A DNA stretch of 64,000 nucleotides, from positions 372,001 to 436,000 of the forward strand of contig CAVZOJ010000003.1 of NCBI GenBank assembly GCA_963776845.1. The letters are read 5' to 3'. Of the stretch, positions 27,626 through 36,858 are shown piece after piece; position 1 is the first letter of the stretch; each line of letters begins with the position of its first letter. The stretch is from Roseitranquillus sp963776845 (lineage in GTDB: Bacteria > Pseudomonadota > Alphaproteobacteria > Rhodobacterales > Rhodobacteraceae). The notes beneath the pieces were generated by a model, which saw only the letters and a list, made by a program, of their open reading frames with translations, was not told the origin of the DNA and ran no database searches. The translations under genes and the position numbers were made by a program.

Positions 27626-28346
27626 TTACTGGCGTCCGAGGGTGGCGACGACCGCGGTGATGCGCTCGTGTTCTTTCTCGAGGAAGCTCTGGCCAAGCTC
27701 GTAGGCGCGGCTGACCTCGATCATGCGGGCGATCTCGCCGACAGGGTCGACGTTCGACCCTTCGAGGAAGCCTTGCAGGACTTTCGCGTCCTCGAAGACG
27801 GGCTCGATGTCACCGGCCTCGAAGCGGGTGCCCATCTGGTGCTGCAGGCTTCCGCCGTCGACAGGACGCCAGACGCCGATCTGTCCGATCGGCCGCCCGT
27901 CGGCCGACATCGTGCCATCCGCCCCCATCGCGACGTTGCGCGCGTCGGGCGGAATGAAGATCGGCGCGCCGCCGCCGTCGAGGACGAGGTGCCCCTCCTG
28001 GGTGACGAGGTCGCCGGCTTCGTTCGGCGTGAAGTTGCCCGCCCGCGTCAGCTGCTGACCCTCGGGCGTCTCGATCAGAAAGAAGCCGTCGCCGTCGATC
28101 GCGAAGTCGAACTGGTTGTTGGTCTGGCTCAGCGCACCCTGGCTCAGTCCCGCATAGCGGGTCTGGCTGCCCGCCATCGAGAGGCTCGGCTGTCCCGGCC
28201 CGGTGTCGTGGACGTACTCCGAGAAGATGACGCCCTCGCGCCGGAAGCCCGTCGTCGACATGTTCGCGATGTTGTTCGCGACCGTCTGCATCTGACGCAG
28301 CAGGCCCGTCTGGCGGCGAAAGCGTCGTGTAGTAGCTGTTGTCCAC
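27626..28346 (-). pseudogene. flgF: Flagellar proximal rod protein FlgF, frameshifted near the N-terminus
   Basis: GTG 28346 starts MDNSYYTTLS, as expected for FlgF and three bases after the fliQ stop, but that frame loses homology after about ten codons. The continuing FlgF sequence (MQTVANNIANMSTTGFRREG to EVSRAYELGQSFLEKEHERI) is in the frame reached by skipping one base near 28312-28322. Correcting one inserted base gives about 239 residues, a normal length. If real, the lesion should block rod assembly and motility unless an internal start is used. Confidence 0.85.
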
Positions 28347-28349
28347 GGC

Positions 28350-28616
28350 TCAGAGCCCCGCGACCAGGGGGATGATCCGGTCGGCCCAGAAGCTGACCAG
28401 TGTCTCGGTCATGAAACCCATCGTGACCCAAAACACCGCGCCGATGGCGGCGAGCTTCGGCACGAAGGTCAGCGACATCTCCTGCACCGACGTAAGCGCC
28501 TGGAACAGGCCTACCGTCAGACCGGCAAGCAGCGCCACGACCAGGATCGGCGTCGAGATCATCACCGCGATCCAGAGTCCCTGGCGGAGCGTGTCGTAGA
28601 AGACGAGCTCGTTCAT
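28350..28616 (-). CDS. fliQ: Flagellar export gate protein FliQ
   Basis: 88-residue protein with two membrane helices (LWIAVMISTPILVVALLAGL and LAAIGAVFWVTMGFMTETLV) and the FliQ block LFQALTSVQEMSLTFVPKL between them. The start overlaps the fliE stop by one base. Its position apart from fliP and fliR, inside the rod operon, is usual in this lineage. Confidence 0.94.
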   Translation of the reverse strand: MNELVFYDTLRQGLWIAVMISTPILVVALLAGLTVGLFQALTSVQEMSLTFVPKLAAIGAVFWVTMGFMTETLVSFWADRIIPLVAGL

Positions 28617-28912
28617 CAGACCGGCATTCTCAGGATTTCCTGGTACGCCTCGACCACCTTGTCACGCACGGTGACGGCCGTCTCGACGGCGAGTTCGGTC
28701 TGCGCCAGCGCCTGCACGAGGGAATGCGCATCGGCGTCGCCAACAACCGCGGCCTTCGCCGTCGCCTCGCCCTCTGCGAGGGTGTTCGCGAAATCGCTTG
28801 CGATCTTGCCGAACGCGCCCGCACCGTCGACGCGCTGCGGCTCGGTCGCCGGGCGCGTCTGGTTGTACTGCAGGGCGGCAAAAGCGGATTGGACGTCCAT
28901 TCTAGTCTCCAT
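28616..28912 (-). CDS. fliE: Flagellar hook-basal body protein FliE
   Basis: 98 residues linking MS ring and rod. The C-terminal half is typical: HSLVQALAQTELAVETAVTV, then RDKVVEAYQEILRMPV. The N-terminal part is variable. The start overlaps the flgC stop by one base; an internal ATG four codons on is an alternative. Confidence 0.92.
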   Translation of the reverse strand: METRMDVQSAFAALQYNQTRPATEPQRVDGAGAFGKIASDFANTLAEGEATAKAAVVGDADAHSLVQALAQTELAVETAVTVRDKVVEAYQEILRMPV

Positions 28913-29304
28913 CAGCGCCGCAGCAGTTCCAGCAGCGACCGCTGCATCTGCCGCGACTGGTCGAACAGTCTGAGGTTTGCTTCGTAGCTGCGCTGTGCCT
29001 CGCGGGCGTCGGCGATCTCGACCACGAGATCGACGTTCGAGCCGTCATAGTGTCCGGTCGCGTCCGACATCGGATGACCCGGGTCGTAGATCTGCGTCAG
29101 CTCCGAACGGTCGAGGCGCACGGGGCCGGTCTTCACTTCGCCGGTCACCCGGCCGAGAGCGTATACAGCCTCGAACGGCACTGCCTTGCGGCGGTAGCCG
29201 GGGGTATCGGCGTTGGCGATGTTCTCCGAGACATGCCGCAGCCGCTCGGACTGGGCTTTCATGCCGGACGCGCTGAGCGCCAGGGTGGCGGCGAGATCGC
29301 TCAT
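28912..29304 (-). CDS. flgC: Flagellar proximal rod protein FlgC
   Basis: 130 residues. N-terminal rod signature LALSASGMKAQSERLRHVSE, then NIANADTPGYRRKAVPFEAV; C-terminal VEIADAREAQRSYEANLRLF. Length normal. It follows flgB by 12 bases. Confidence 0.95.
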   Translation of the reverse strand: MSDLAATLALSASGMKAQSERLRHVSENIANADTPGYRRKAVPFEAVYALGRVTGEVKTGPVRLDRSELTQIYDPGHPMSDATGHYDGSNVDLVVEIADAREAQRSYEANLRLFDQSRQMQRSLLELLRR

Positions 29305-29316
29305 CGGTCAGTCTCC

Positions 29317-29700
29317 TTAGCGCCGGCCGAGGCTCGTGCGCAGAATGTCGAGGGACGTCTTGTAGATGGACGTCGCCATGTCATGCTGGTGTCGGATCTC
29401 GGCCGAGCGCATCATCTCGGTCTCGAGCGAGACGGTGTTGCCGTTCGGCGCGGCCTCGCCCGCTGCTTCCAAGAGCCGAGGCGCGTGGGCGCCTTCGCTG
29501 GCGCCGAGATGCGATGCGCGGGTCGTGCGCATGGCGCCGGAAATTTCGCTCTCGTAGAGATCCCGGAAGGCTACGACGTCCTGAGCGTGGTAGCCGGGCG
29601 TGTCGGCATTGGCGACGTTGCGCGCCGCAATGTCCTGGCGCACGCTCGCGTGCTTGGCCAGGCCGGTCGCCATGCGCATAAGCTCTAGGTTGTCGAACAT
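29317..29700 (-). CDS. flgB: Flagellar proximal rod protein FlgB
   Basis: 127 residues, first gene of the rod/ring operon. N-terminal MFDNLELMRMATGLAKHASV, then RQDIAARNVANADTPGYHAQ; C-terminal EMMRSAEIRHQHDMATSIYK. It diverges from fliI across a 97-base gap in which I see no clear CtrA-like site. Confidence 0.95.
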   Translation of the reverse strand: MFDNLELMRMATGLAKHASVRQDIAARNVANADTPGYHAQDVVAFRDLYESEISGAMRTTRASHLGASEGAHAPRLLEAAGEAAPNGNTVSLETEMMRSAEIRHQHDMATSIYKTSLDILRTSLGRR

Positions 29701-29797
29701 CGGGGCTTCTCCCTCGATCGGTCGTCGATCCGTCGAGGAGGAGCGATAGGCTCGATTCCTTTAGATTGGGTTGTCGATCGTGTTAGAAGGCGGCGGA

Positions 29798-31108
29798 ATG
29801 AGCACGGGTCTTGAACAACTTAGGGCAGAAATCGAAGCGCTGCGCACGGTGCGGCCCGTGGGCCGCACCGCCTCGATCGCAAGCGGCATGCTGCACGTAT
29901 CCGGCCTGGGCGACGTTGCTGCCACCGGCGACCTAGTCGAGGTTCGCACTGCGCGGGGGACTCGCGTTATGGGCGAAGTCGTCACGATGAGCCCGCACCA
30001 GATCGATATCCTGCCGGAAGGCTCGATAGACGGCCTTTCGATCGGTGACCGCGTCACCCATCTCGGCCCCGGCGACATTGCCCCGGACGACAGCTGGATC
30101 GGCCGCGTCATCGATCCGTTCGGGGCGGCACTCGACGGACGTTCGCTGCTTCGCGGGACGATCTCGCGTCCGCTGCGGGGCGTCCCGCTCAATCCGACGG
30201 AGCGTCGGCCGCTCGGCGCGCGGCTCTCGACCGGGCTGGCGGTGTTCGACACTCTCCTGCCGATCGTCCAGGGGCAGCGCATCGGCCTTTTCGCGGGCTC
30301 GGGCGTGGGCAAGTCGACTCTGATGGGTCAACTTGCCCGCGGGCTCGAGGCCGATGTCGTGGTGATAGCCCTCGTCGGTGAGCGCGGGCGCGAGGTGCGC
30401 GAGTTCATCGACCATGTCCTCGGGCCGGCCGGAATGGCAAAGTCAGTGGTCGTCGCGGCCACATCCGACCGCTCGCCCCTTGTCCGGCGCCGCGCGCCGT
30501 GGACCGCGGCAACGGTCGCCGAGCACTTCCGCGACAAGGGCCTGCACGTCCTGTTCATGGCCGACTCGATCACACGCTTCGCCGACGCGCACCGCGAGGT
30601 CGCGCTGGCCGCGGGAGAGTCGGGTTCGCTCCGTGGCTACCCGCCTTCCACGACACAGCTCATTACCTCGCTCGCCGAACGTGCGGGGCCTGGGCTGGAA
30701 GGGCAGGGGGACATCACCTCCATCTTCACGGTGCTCGTCGCGGGTTCGGACATGGAGGAGCCTGTGGCGGACATCCTTCGCGGTGTCCTGGACGGTCACG
30801 TCGTGCTCGACCGCGCCATCGCCGAGCGCGGGCGGTTTCCCGCGGTCGACGTCCTGCGATCCGTCTCGCGCTCGCTGCCCGGCGCCGCGACGGATGACGA
30901 GAACACCGTCATACGTCTCGCCCGCCGCCGGATGGGCGCTTACGACAACGCTGCACTGATGATCCAGGCCGGCCTCTATACCGCCGGAAGCGACCCGGAA
31001 CTCGACGCGGCCATCGCCGTCTGGCCCAAGCTCGACGCCTTCGTCGGGCGCTCCGATACCGGCAGCGTCGAAGACAGTTTCGCCGCCCTTCGGGCCTGCG
31101 TCAGGTAG
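29798..31108 (+). CDS. fliI: Flagellar export ATPase FliI
   Basis: Cytoplasmic ATPase powering flagellar export, 436 residues. Walker A is GSGVGKST near residues 167-174, followed by the FliI/YscN stretch VVIALVGERGREVREFIDHV and the Walker B region VLFMADSITRFADAHREVAL; SLRGYPPSTTQ is also diagnostic. ATG 29798 follows a GAAGGCGG ribosome site; an earlier in-frame TTG at 29771 is less likely. Confidence 0.96.
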   Translation: MSTGLEQLRAEIEALRTVRPVGRTASIASGMLHVSGLGDVAATGDLVEVRTARGTRVMGEVVTMSPHQIDILPEGSIDGLSIGDRVTHLGPGDIAPDDSWIGRVIDPFGAALDGRSLLRGTISRPLRGVPLNPTERRPLGARLSTGLAVFDTLLPIVQGQRIGLFAGSGVGKSTLMGQLARGLEADVVVIALVGERGREVREFIDHVLGPAGMAKSVVVAATSDRSPLVRRRAPWTAATVAEHFRDKGLHVLFMADSITRFADAHREVALAAGESGSLRGYPPSTTQLITSLAERAGPGLEGQGDITSIFTVLVAGSDMEEPVADILRGVLDGHVVLDRAIAERGRFPAVDVLRSVSRSLPGAATDDENTVIRLARRRMGAYDNAALMIQAGLYTAGSDPELDAAIAVWPKLDAFVGRSDTGSVEDSFAALRACVR

Positions 31109-31113
31109 CGCCG

Positions 31114-31443
31114 ATGCCATACGACGAAGGGCTGGCGCAGCTGATCCGCGACGATCTCGCGGGCCGCGACGGCCTGACGGAGAAGAAGATGTTCGGCGGC
31201 CTCGCTTTCATGTTGCAAGGGAACATGGTCGCAGGGGTCTACGCCGGCGGCGGTCTTTTTCGCGTCGGCAAGGAGGCGATGCCGGAGGCTCTCGAGATCG
31301 ACGGGGCCGCGCCCATGCGGATGGGTGGGCGCACGATGGGCGGAATGATCAACTTGTCCGAGGCGGCAATGGCCAGCGACGACAAGCGCTGCGCGCTGAT
31401 GCGGATGGCGCTTGCCTGCGTCACGGCATTGCCGCCGAAATAG
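31114..31443 (+). CDS. TfoX N-terminal domain family protein
   Basis: 109 residues with the TfoX-N pattern: LAQLIRDDLAGRDGLTEKKM, FGGLAFMLQGNMVAGVY, and a C-terminal stretch ending with two close cysteines. Small stand-alone TfoX-N proteins are common in alphaproteobacteria and mostly uncharacterised; the competence role of full-length TfoX cannot be assumed. It starts six bases after fliI and may be co-transcribed with it. Confidence 0.8.
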   Translation: MPYDEGLAQLIRDDLAGRDGLTEKKMFGGLAFMLQGNMVAGVYAGGGLFRVGKEAMPEALEIDGAAPMRMGGRTMGGMINLSEAAMASDDKRCALMRMALACVTALPPK

Positions 31444-31523
31444 CGCTGCCGAAACTGACGAACAGGCGGCACCGCCGGCCTGGGTGGAGTCCTGCGGCAC
31501 GGCGCAATGCCGTACCGGCTAGG

Positions 31524-32315
31524 TCACTGCAGGTCCACGCCCTCGGTCAGCGCGATGAAGTGCGGGTTGGCGAAACCATCCTTGCCGTAGGCGAGCTGAG
31601 CCTTCGTCTCCAAGTCGAGGACCTTGCCCCCGGCTGCGCGCAGCACGGCGTCGCCCGCCGCAGTATCCCACTCCATCGTTCGACCGAGGCGCGGATAGAT
31701 ATCCGCCTCTCCCGTCGCGACGAGGCAGAACTTCAGCGAAGACCCCGCGCTGACGACGTCCGAGACGTGGTAGCGCGCGATATAGGCGTCGGTCTCGGGG
31801 GTCCGGTGCGACTTTGAAGCGACGACGCGCAACCCCTCATTGTCCGGTGTCGCGACAGCAATCCCGGCCTGCTCGCCGGGCTTGTGGGCCTGCAGGTCGC
31901 CCAGCTCCTCCACCGCCGTGCCTTCGGGCGTCGTCATGAACAGGCGCTGCTTGGCCGGCGCGTATACGATGCCGCGGATCGGCGTGCCATCCTCGACATA
32001 GGCGATGTTCACGGTGAAATCGCCGCGACGCTTCACGAATTCCTTCGTCCCGTCCAGCGGATCCACGATCAGAAATGTCGCCACGCTCTGATCGTGGCTC
32101 GCCGCCTGCTCCTCGGTCACGAGCGGCACGTCCGGGAACGCAGCCCGAAGACCGGCCGAGATCAGCGCGTCGGCGGCGCGGTCGGCGGCCGTCACCGGGC
32201 TGTTGTCGTCCTTGGCCTCGGTCTCGAGGTCGCCAGAGCGATAGATCTCCATGATTGCGGCGCCCGCCTCGATCGCGAGGCGCCGCATCTCTTTCGCGAG
32301 CTTGTCGTGGTCCAT
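31524..32315 (-). CDS. cysQ: 3'(2'),5'-bisphosphate nucleotidase CysQ
   Basis: Hydrolyses 3'-phosphoadenosine 5'-phosphate, a by-product of sulfate activation. 263 residues of the inositol-monophosphatase fold, with metal-binding motifs DPLDGTKEFVKRRGDFTVNI and WDTAAGDAVLRAAGGKVLDL, plus VTEEQAA. ATG 32315 overlaps the stop of the upstream ATP-sulfurylase/APS kinase gene by one base, which supports the functional link. Confidence 0.92.
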   Translation of the reverse strand: MDHDKLAKEMRRLAIEAGAAIMEIYRSGDLETEAKDDNSPVTAADRAADALISAGLRAAFPDVPLVTEEQAASHDQSVATFLIVDPLDGTKEFVKRRGDFTVNIAYVEDGTPIRGIVYAPAKQRLFMTTPEGTAVEELGDLQAHKPGEQAGIAVATPDNEGLRVVASKSHRTPETDAYIARYHVSDVVSAGSSLKFCLVATGEADIYPRLGRTMEWDTAAGDAVLRAAGGKVLDLETKAQLAYGKDGFANPHFIALTEGVDLQ

Positions 32316-34048
32316 CAGCCCGCGACCAGTCCGAGCTGCTCCAGCTTCAGCAGCACCTGGTGCGCGCAATGATCGACGTCGACGCCGTCCGTATCGAGCC
32401 GCAACTCGGGATCCTGCGGCACGTCGTAGGGGTCGGAGATGCCGGTGAATTCCTTGATCTTGCCTTCGCGCGCGAGCTTGTAGAGACCCTTTCGGTCACG
32501 CGCCTCGCACACTTCGATCGGTGTCGCGACATGCACCTCGAGGAAGGCGCCGTAGGACTCGATCATCTCCCGCACCGTCGACCGGGTGGTAGCGTATGGC
32601 GCGATCGGCGCGCAGATCGCGATGCCGCCGTTCTTGGTGATCTCGGACGCGACATAGCCGATGCGCTGGATGTTGATGTCGCGATGCTCCTTCGAGAAGC
32701 CGAGCTCGCTCGACAGGTGCTTCCGCACCACGTCGCCGTCCAGCAGCGTCACGGGACGTCCGCCCATCTCCATCAGCTTGACCATCAGCGCGTTGGCGAT
32801 GGTCGACTTCCCGGAGCCGGAGAAGCCAGTGAAGAAGACGGTGAAGCCCTGCTTCGACCGCGCCGGGCGGGTGCGCCGAAGTTCGGTGACCACCTCGGGG
32901 AACGAGAACCACTCGGGGATGTCGAGCCCTTCGGCCAGGCGCCGGCGCAGCTCCGTGCCGGAGATATCGAGGATCGTCGCGCCCCCCTCGACCTCGTCCC
33001 GAGGTTCGTACTGCGCACGCTCCTGCACGTAGACCATCTGCTTGAAGGGCACCATCTCGACGCCGATCTCGTCCTGGTACTGCTTGAACAGTTCCTGCGC
33101 GTCGTAGGGGCCGTAGAAGTCCTCGCCGGCGGAGTTCTTGCCCGGACCGGCATGGTCGCGACCGACGATCATGTGCGTGCAGCCATGATTGCGCCGGATG
33201 ATGCCGTGCCAAACCGCCTCGCGCGGGCCACCCATGCGCATCGCGAGGTTCAAAAGGCTCAGCGTCGTCGTTGCGTGCGGGTAGTGCTCCAGCACTGCCT
33301 CGTAGCAGCGCACGCGTGTGAAATGGTCGATGTCGCCGGGCTTCGTCATGCCGACGACCGGGTGGATCAGCAGGTTGGCCTGCGTCTCGCGCGCGGCTCG
33401 GAACGTCAGCTCCTGGTGGGCGCGGTGCAGCGGGTTGCGCGTCTGGAATGCCACGACCCGGCGCCAGCCCAGCTTGCGGAACCGGGCGCGCAGCTCGTTC
33501 GGCGTGTCGCGCCGCGCCTTGAAGTCGTAGTGCACCGGCGGCTGGATGCCGGTCACGGTGCCGCCGAGATAGACCGGACCCGTCGAATCGTGGAGGTACT
33601 TGACCGCCGGGTGCGCCCTGTCGTCCGCGCCGAACACCTTTTCTGCCTCGCGGCTCTTGTCGGGGCTCCACTTGTCGGTGATCGACAGCGTCGCGAGGAT
33701 CACGCCCTCGGCGTCGCGCAGGGCGATGTCTTGGCCCGGCTCGATACCCTCGGCGAACTTCTCCGAGACGTCCAGCGTGATCGGCATCGGCCAGAGCGTA
33801 CCGTCAGCGAGGCGCATCTCCTCGACTACGCTGTCGTAGTCCTCTTGCCCAAGAAAGCCCTGGAGCGGGTAGAAGGCGCCGTTCATCAGCAGTTCGAGGT
33901 CGCAGACCTGCCGCGACGAAAGGTCCCACGAAGGCAGGTCGGCCGCTTCGGCCTTGAGCTTCTGCGCGCTCTCCCAGCTGACGTAGAGCTCGGGGATCGG
34001 GGCGTGCGGCTGCATTGCACGAACCGGCAGTCGCGGAGACATCTGCAT
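32315..34048 (-). CDS. Bifunctional sulfate adenylyltransferase/adenylylsulfate kinase
   Basis: Makes APS from sulfate and ATP, then phosphorylates it to PAPS. 577 residues: a PUA-like and ATP-sulfurylase part in the first two thirds, with active-site motif QTRNPLHRAH (near 200) and GRDHAGPG (near 295), followed by an APS kinase domain with P-loop GFSGSGKST (near 410) and GFSKEHRDINIQRIGYVASE. The order sulfurylase-kinase is the known bacterial Sat/CysC fusion. Coupled to cysQ; divergent from ahcY. Confidence 0.94.
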   Translation of the reverse strand: MQMSPRLPVRAMQPHAPIPELYVSWESAQKLKAEAADLPSWDLSSRQVCDLELLMNGAFYPLQGFLGQEDYDSVVEEMRLADGTLWPMPITLDVSEKFAEGIEPGQDIALRDAEGVILATLSITDKWSPDKSREAEKVFGADDRAHPAVKYLHDSTGPVYLGGTVTGIQPPVHYDFKARRDTPNELRARFRKLGWRRVVAFQTRNPLHRAHQELTFRAARETQANLLIHPVVGMTKPGDIDHFTRVRCYEAVLEHYPHATTTLSLLNLAMRMGGPREAVWHGIIRRNHGCTHMIVGRDHAGPGKNSAGEDFYGPYDAQELFKQYQDEIGVEMVPFKQMVYVQERAQYEPRDEVEGGATILDISGTELRRRLAEGLDIPEWFSFPEVVTELRRTRPARSKQGFTVFFTGFSGSGKSTIANALMVKLMEMGGRPVTLLDGDVVRKHLSSELGFSKEHRDINIQRIGYVASEITKNGGIAICAPIAPYATTRSTVREMIESYGAFLEVHVATPIEVCEARDRKGLYKLAREGKIKEFTGISDPYDVPQDPELRLDTDGVDVDHCAHQVLLKLEQLGLVAG

Positions 34049-34240
34049 AAAACATTCCTGCTATTGGTGTGGTCCAGGGCCGCGGGCACCCTGCTTGGTT
34101 AGACGCCGCCTAGCGACTCGACCCCGCCCGCGCAAGTATTCTGCGGCTGCATGGTTACTGCTGCGTTGCAGCATGACGGCGGATTGTGGCGGGACTGCTT
34201 CAATGCTAGGCGCTCCCGCGTGATATCCAGCGGAGGCAGC

Positions 34241-35632
34241 ATGCCCAAGGACTTCATCGTCAAGGACCTCTCGCTCGCGGAGTGGGGGCGCAAGGAACTC
34301 GACATCGCCGAAACCGAGATGCCGGGCCTCATCTCCCTACGCGAGGAGTTCGGCGCGGCACGTCCGCTGCAGGGCGCCCGAATCGCCGGCAGCCTGCACA
34401 TGACGATCCAGACGGCCGTCCTTATCGAGACGCTGACAGCCCTCGGGGCCGAGGTCCGCTGGGCGTCCTGCAACATCTTCTCGACGCAGGACCACGCCGC
34501 AGCCGCGATCGCCGAGACCGGCGTTCCGGTCTTCGCCGTCAAGGGCGAGACGCTCGAGGAATACTGGGACTACGCCGACCGCATCTTCGACTTCCCCGAC
34601 GGTGCGAACATGATCCTCGACGATGGCGGCGACGCCACCCTCTACATCCTGCTCGGCGCGCGGGTGGAGGAGGGCGAGACCGGCCTGATCGACGATCCGA
34701 CCTCTGAGGAGGAGGAGGCGCTGTTCGCCCAGATTCGCCGGCGCCTCGCCAGCTCGCCCGGCTGGTTCGCCAAGCAGCGCGACGCGATCCGCGGCGTCAG
34801 CGAGGAGACGACGACCGGTGTCAACCGCCTCTACCAACTGCACAAGGAAGGTCGCCTGCCGTTCCCGGCGATCAACGTCAACGACAGCGTGACGAAGTCC
34901 AAGTTCGACAACAAGTACGGTTGCCGCGAGAGCCTCGTCGACGGCATCCGCCGCGCCACCGACACGATGATGGCGGGCAAGGTCGCCGTCGTCTGCGGCT
35001 ACGGCGATGTCGGCAAGGGTTCTGCTGCGTCGCTTCGCGGTGCGGGCGCGCGCGTCATGGTGACCGAGTCCGACCCGATCTGCGCGCTGCAGGCGGCGAT
35101 GGACGGCTACGAGGTCGTCCTGCTCGAGGACGTGATCGCGCGCGCCGACATCTTCATCACTGCCACCGGCAACAAGGGCGTCATCCGTCTCGACCACATG
35201 CGCGAGATGAAGGACATGGCGATCGTCGGCAACATCGGCCATTTCGACAACGAGATCGAGGTCGCGGGCCTGAAGAACCACAAGTGGATCCGGATCAAGG
35301 ACCAGGTCGACATGATCGAGCTGCCGGCCGGCAACCGCATCATCCTGTTGTCCGAGGGGCGCCTGCTGAACCTGGGAAACGCAACCGGGCACCCGAGCTT
35401 CGTGATGTCGGCCAGCTTCACCAATCAGGTGCTCGCCCAGATCGAGCTCTGGACCAAGAACGACGACTATCCGCCGGGCGTCTACGTCCTGCCCAAGCAT
35501 CTCGACGAGAAGGTCGCGCGCCTGCATCTCGAGAAGATCGGTGCGAGGCTCACCCCGCTCAGTCCCGAGCAGGCAGCCTATATCGGCGTGACGCCGGAGG
35601 GGCCGTTCAAGCCCGACCACTACCGGTACTGA
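34241..35632 (+). CDS. ahcY: Adenosylhomocysteinase
   Basis: Reversibly hydrolyses S-adenosylhomocysteine, recycling methyl-cycle product. 463 residues. Seen: HMTIQTAVLIETLTALGAEV, WASCNIFSTQDHAAAAIA, the NAD-binding GYGDVGKGSAASLRGAGARV, VGNIGHFDNEIEV, and the C-terminal KPDHYRY required for cofactor contact across the tetramer. ATG 34241 has GGAGG upstream; the longer frame from 34151 adds non-family residues. No clear SAH or SAM riboswitch was recognised in the upstream gap. Confidence 0.97.
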   Translation: MPKDFIVKDLSLAEWGRKELDIAETEMPGLISLREEFGAARPLQGARIAGSLHMTIQTAVLIETLTALGAEVRWASCNIFSTQDHAAAAIAETGVPVFAVKGETLEEYWDYADRIFDFPDGANMILDDGGDATLYILLGARVEEGETGLIDDPTSEEEEALFAQIRRRLASSPGWFAKQRDAIRGVSEETTTGVNRLYQLHKEGRLPFPAINVNDSVTKSKFDNKYGCRESLVDGIRRATDTMMAGKVAVVCGYGDVGKGSAASLRGAGARVMVTESDPICALQAAMDGYEVVLLEDVIARADIFITATGNKGVIRLDHMREMKDMAIVGNIGHFDNEIEVAGLKNHKWIRIKDQVDMIELPAGNRIILLSEGRLLNLGNATGHPSFVMSASFTNQVLAQIELWTKNDDYPPGVYVLPKHLDEKVARLHLEKIGARLTPLSPEQAAYIGVTPEGPFKPDHYRY

Positions 35633-35635
35633 CGT

Positions 35636-36457
35636 TCAGCCGAACAGCGGCCCGTATGGCGAGGCGGGCACCGACTGCAGCAGTGTGAGCGCGATCGACC
35701 CGCCGCTCATGATCGAGGTGCCCGCCTGCAGGTCGGCCTGGACGAGGAAGCGGCGCGTCACCTCGTCCTTCCTCTCGGGCTCCAGGAACGCCTTTGGGTC
35801 CGAGGTGCCGAAGAAGGCGTTGGCTTTCTCCTTGAAGATCTCCAGCTGCCGGTCGACGTCCAGCGTTCCGACCGCGATCGGAAGCCCCAGCGCCCCCTCG
35901 AACACCTTTCGCACCGGCGGCGTGGCCATGATCGTAAACCACATCGCGTTCTCGCTGGTCGCGTTCTTGGTCAGGCTCGTCAGCTCGCGCTCGAATCCCA
36001 TCGCCAGTCGGAGGTCCTGGTCCTGCTCTCCGACGGCAACCTCGAACTGCCGCTCGTTGTAGGCCGTCGTGATCTTGGCGCTGAAGTCCGACGCCTGCGA
36101 CCGCGGCGGCGTCAGGTCAAAGCCAAAGGCGCGCGACAGCGCCAGGTAGCGCTTGTCGCTCAGTTTGTTGGCGAACGCGTCCTTGTTCAGCGTGCCTTCT
36201 TCCAGCACCTTGCGGATGAAGAACTTGTTGCCGATGTCGTCGTCGAGACCGAAGGCACCAAGGGTGACCTTCAGCAGCCGGTAATCCTTCATCAGCTCCT
36301 CGGCCGAGCCGATCTTGCCGATGTTCTCCCTGAAGTACTCGACGTCGTTCTTGACGACGCCCGAGTTCGAGAACGCGGCCTGCTGTGTTTCGCGCGTCCG
36401 CTGCAGAAAGGCCCAGCCGGCGTTTCCGCCGGCCGGTATGACGGGCGCGAAGCTCAC
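35636..36457 (-). CDS. DUF1217 flagellar-cluster protein
   Basis: 273 residues. The repeated pattern of DUF1217 proteins is visible (NDVEYFRENIGKIGSAEELM, DYRLLKVTLGAFGLDDDIGN, KRYLALSRAFGFDLTPP). Such genes are found beside alphaproteobacterial flagellin genes; the function is not established. The start overlaps the flbT stop (ATGA), placing it in a flaF-flbT-DUF1217 unit. Confidence 0.8.
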   Translation of the reverse strand: MSFAPVIPAGGNAGWAFLQRTRETQQAAFSNSGVVKNDVEYFRENIGKIGSAEELMKDYRLLKVTLGAFGLDDDIGNKFFIRKVLEEGTLNKDAFANKLSDKRYLALSRAFGFDLTPPRSQASDFSAKITTAYNERQFEVAVGEQDQDLRLAMGFERELTSLTKNATSENAMWFTIMATPPVRKVFEGALGLPIAVGTLDVDRQLEIFKEKANAFFGTSDPKAFLEPERKDEVTRRFLVQADLQAGTSIMSGGSIALTLLQSVPASPYGPLFG

Positions 36458-36858
36458 GACGCCCGCGCGGCGAAGAGGCGGTCCTCGCGGGGAAGCAGCC
36501 CGCGAAGGGTCTTCAGGGCCTTGTAGTGCTGATCCGCCAGCACGGCTTCGGTGGCCTCGGCCAGCATCGCGCGGCTGTCACGGTCGGTGAAGACCTGGCT
36601 CAGCTGCTCGATGCCTTGCATCAGCTGCGGCCGCGCCGCGACCGCGTCGATGTCACCCGCGATGACGAGCTGCGCGACGTAGCACACGCGGCGGACCGGG
36701 GTGTTGACCTGGTCGGGATGGATAGCGTCGCGCAGTCGCAGGATGTTGGCTCCCGGCGTCACGATCGAGAGCCGCGACCTCCGGTCGCCGTTCTCGATGA
36801 CGGCGCCGTTGATGAGCACGCGCTCCTTGGGGCCGAGTTTCAGGACCAATCCGCTCAT
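36454..36858 (-). CDS. flbT: Flagellin mRNA regulator FlbT
   Basis: 134 residues, with SGLVLKLGPKERVLINGAVI and LMQGIEQLSQVFTDRDSRAM as in the FlbT family. In Caulobacter FlbT represses flagellin translation by acting on its mRNA, with FlaF as counterpart. It overlaps flaF and the DUF1217 gene by four bases each. Confidence 0.92.
   Translation of the reverse strand: MSGLVLKLGPKERVLINGAVIENGDRRSRLSIVTPGANILRLRDAIHPDQVNTPVRRVCYVAQLVIAGDIDAVAARPQLMQGIEQLSQVFTDRDSRAMLAEATEAVLADQHYKALKTLRGLLPREDRLFAARAS

Noticed and set aside
28461..28480. CTTCGGCACG match to the palindrome arm inside fliQ
   Set aside because: Encodes the normal FliQ residues T-F-V-P-K-L and has no palindromic partner; a chance match.
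34049..34240. Possible SAH/SAM riboswitch before ahcY
   Set aside because: A small GCTGC-GTT-GCAGC hairpin is present, but the known motif sequences could not be matched by eye. A covariance-model search would decide.
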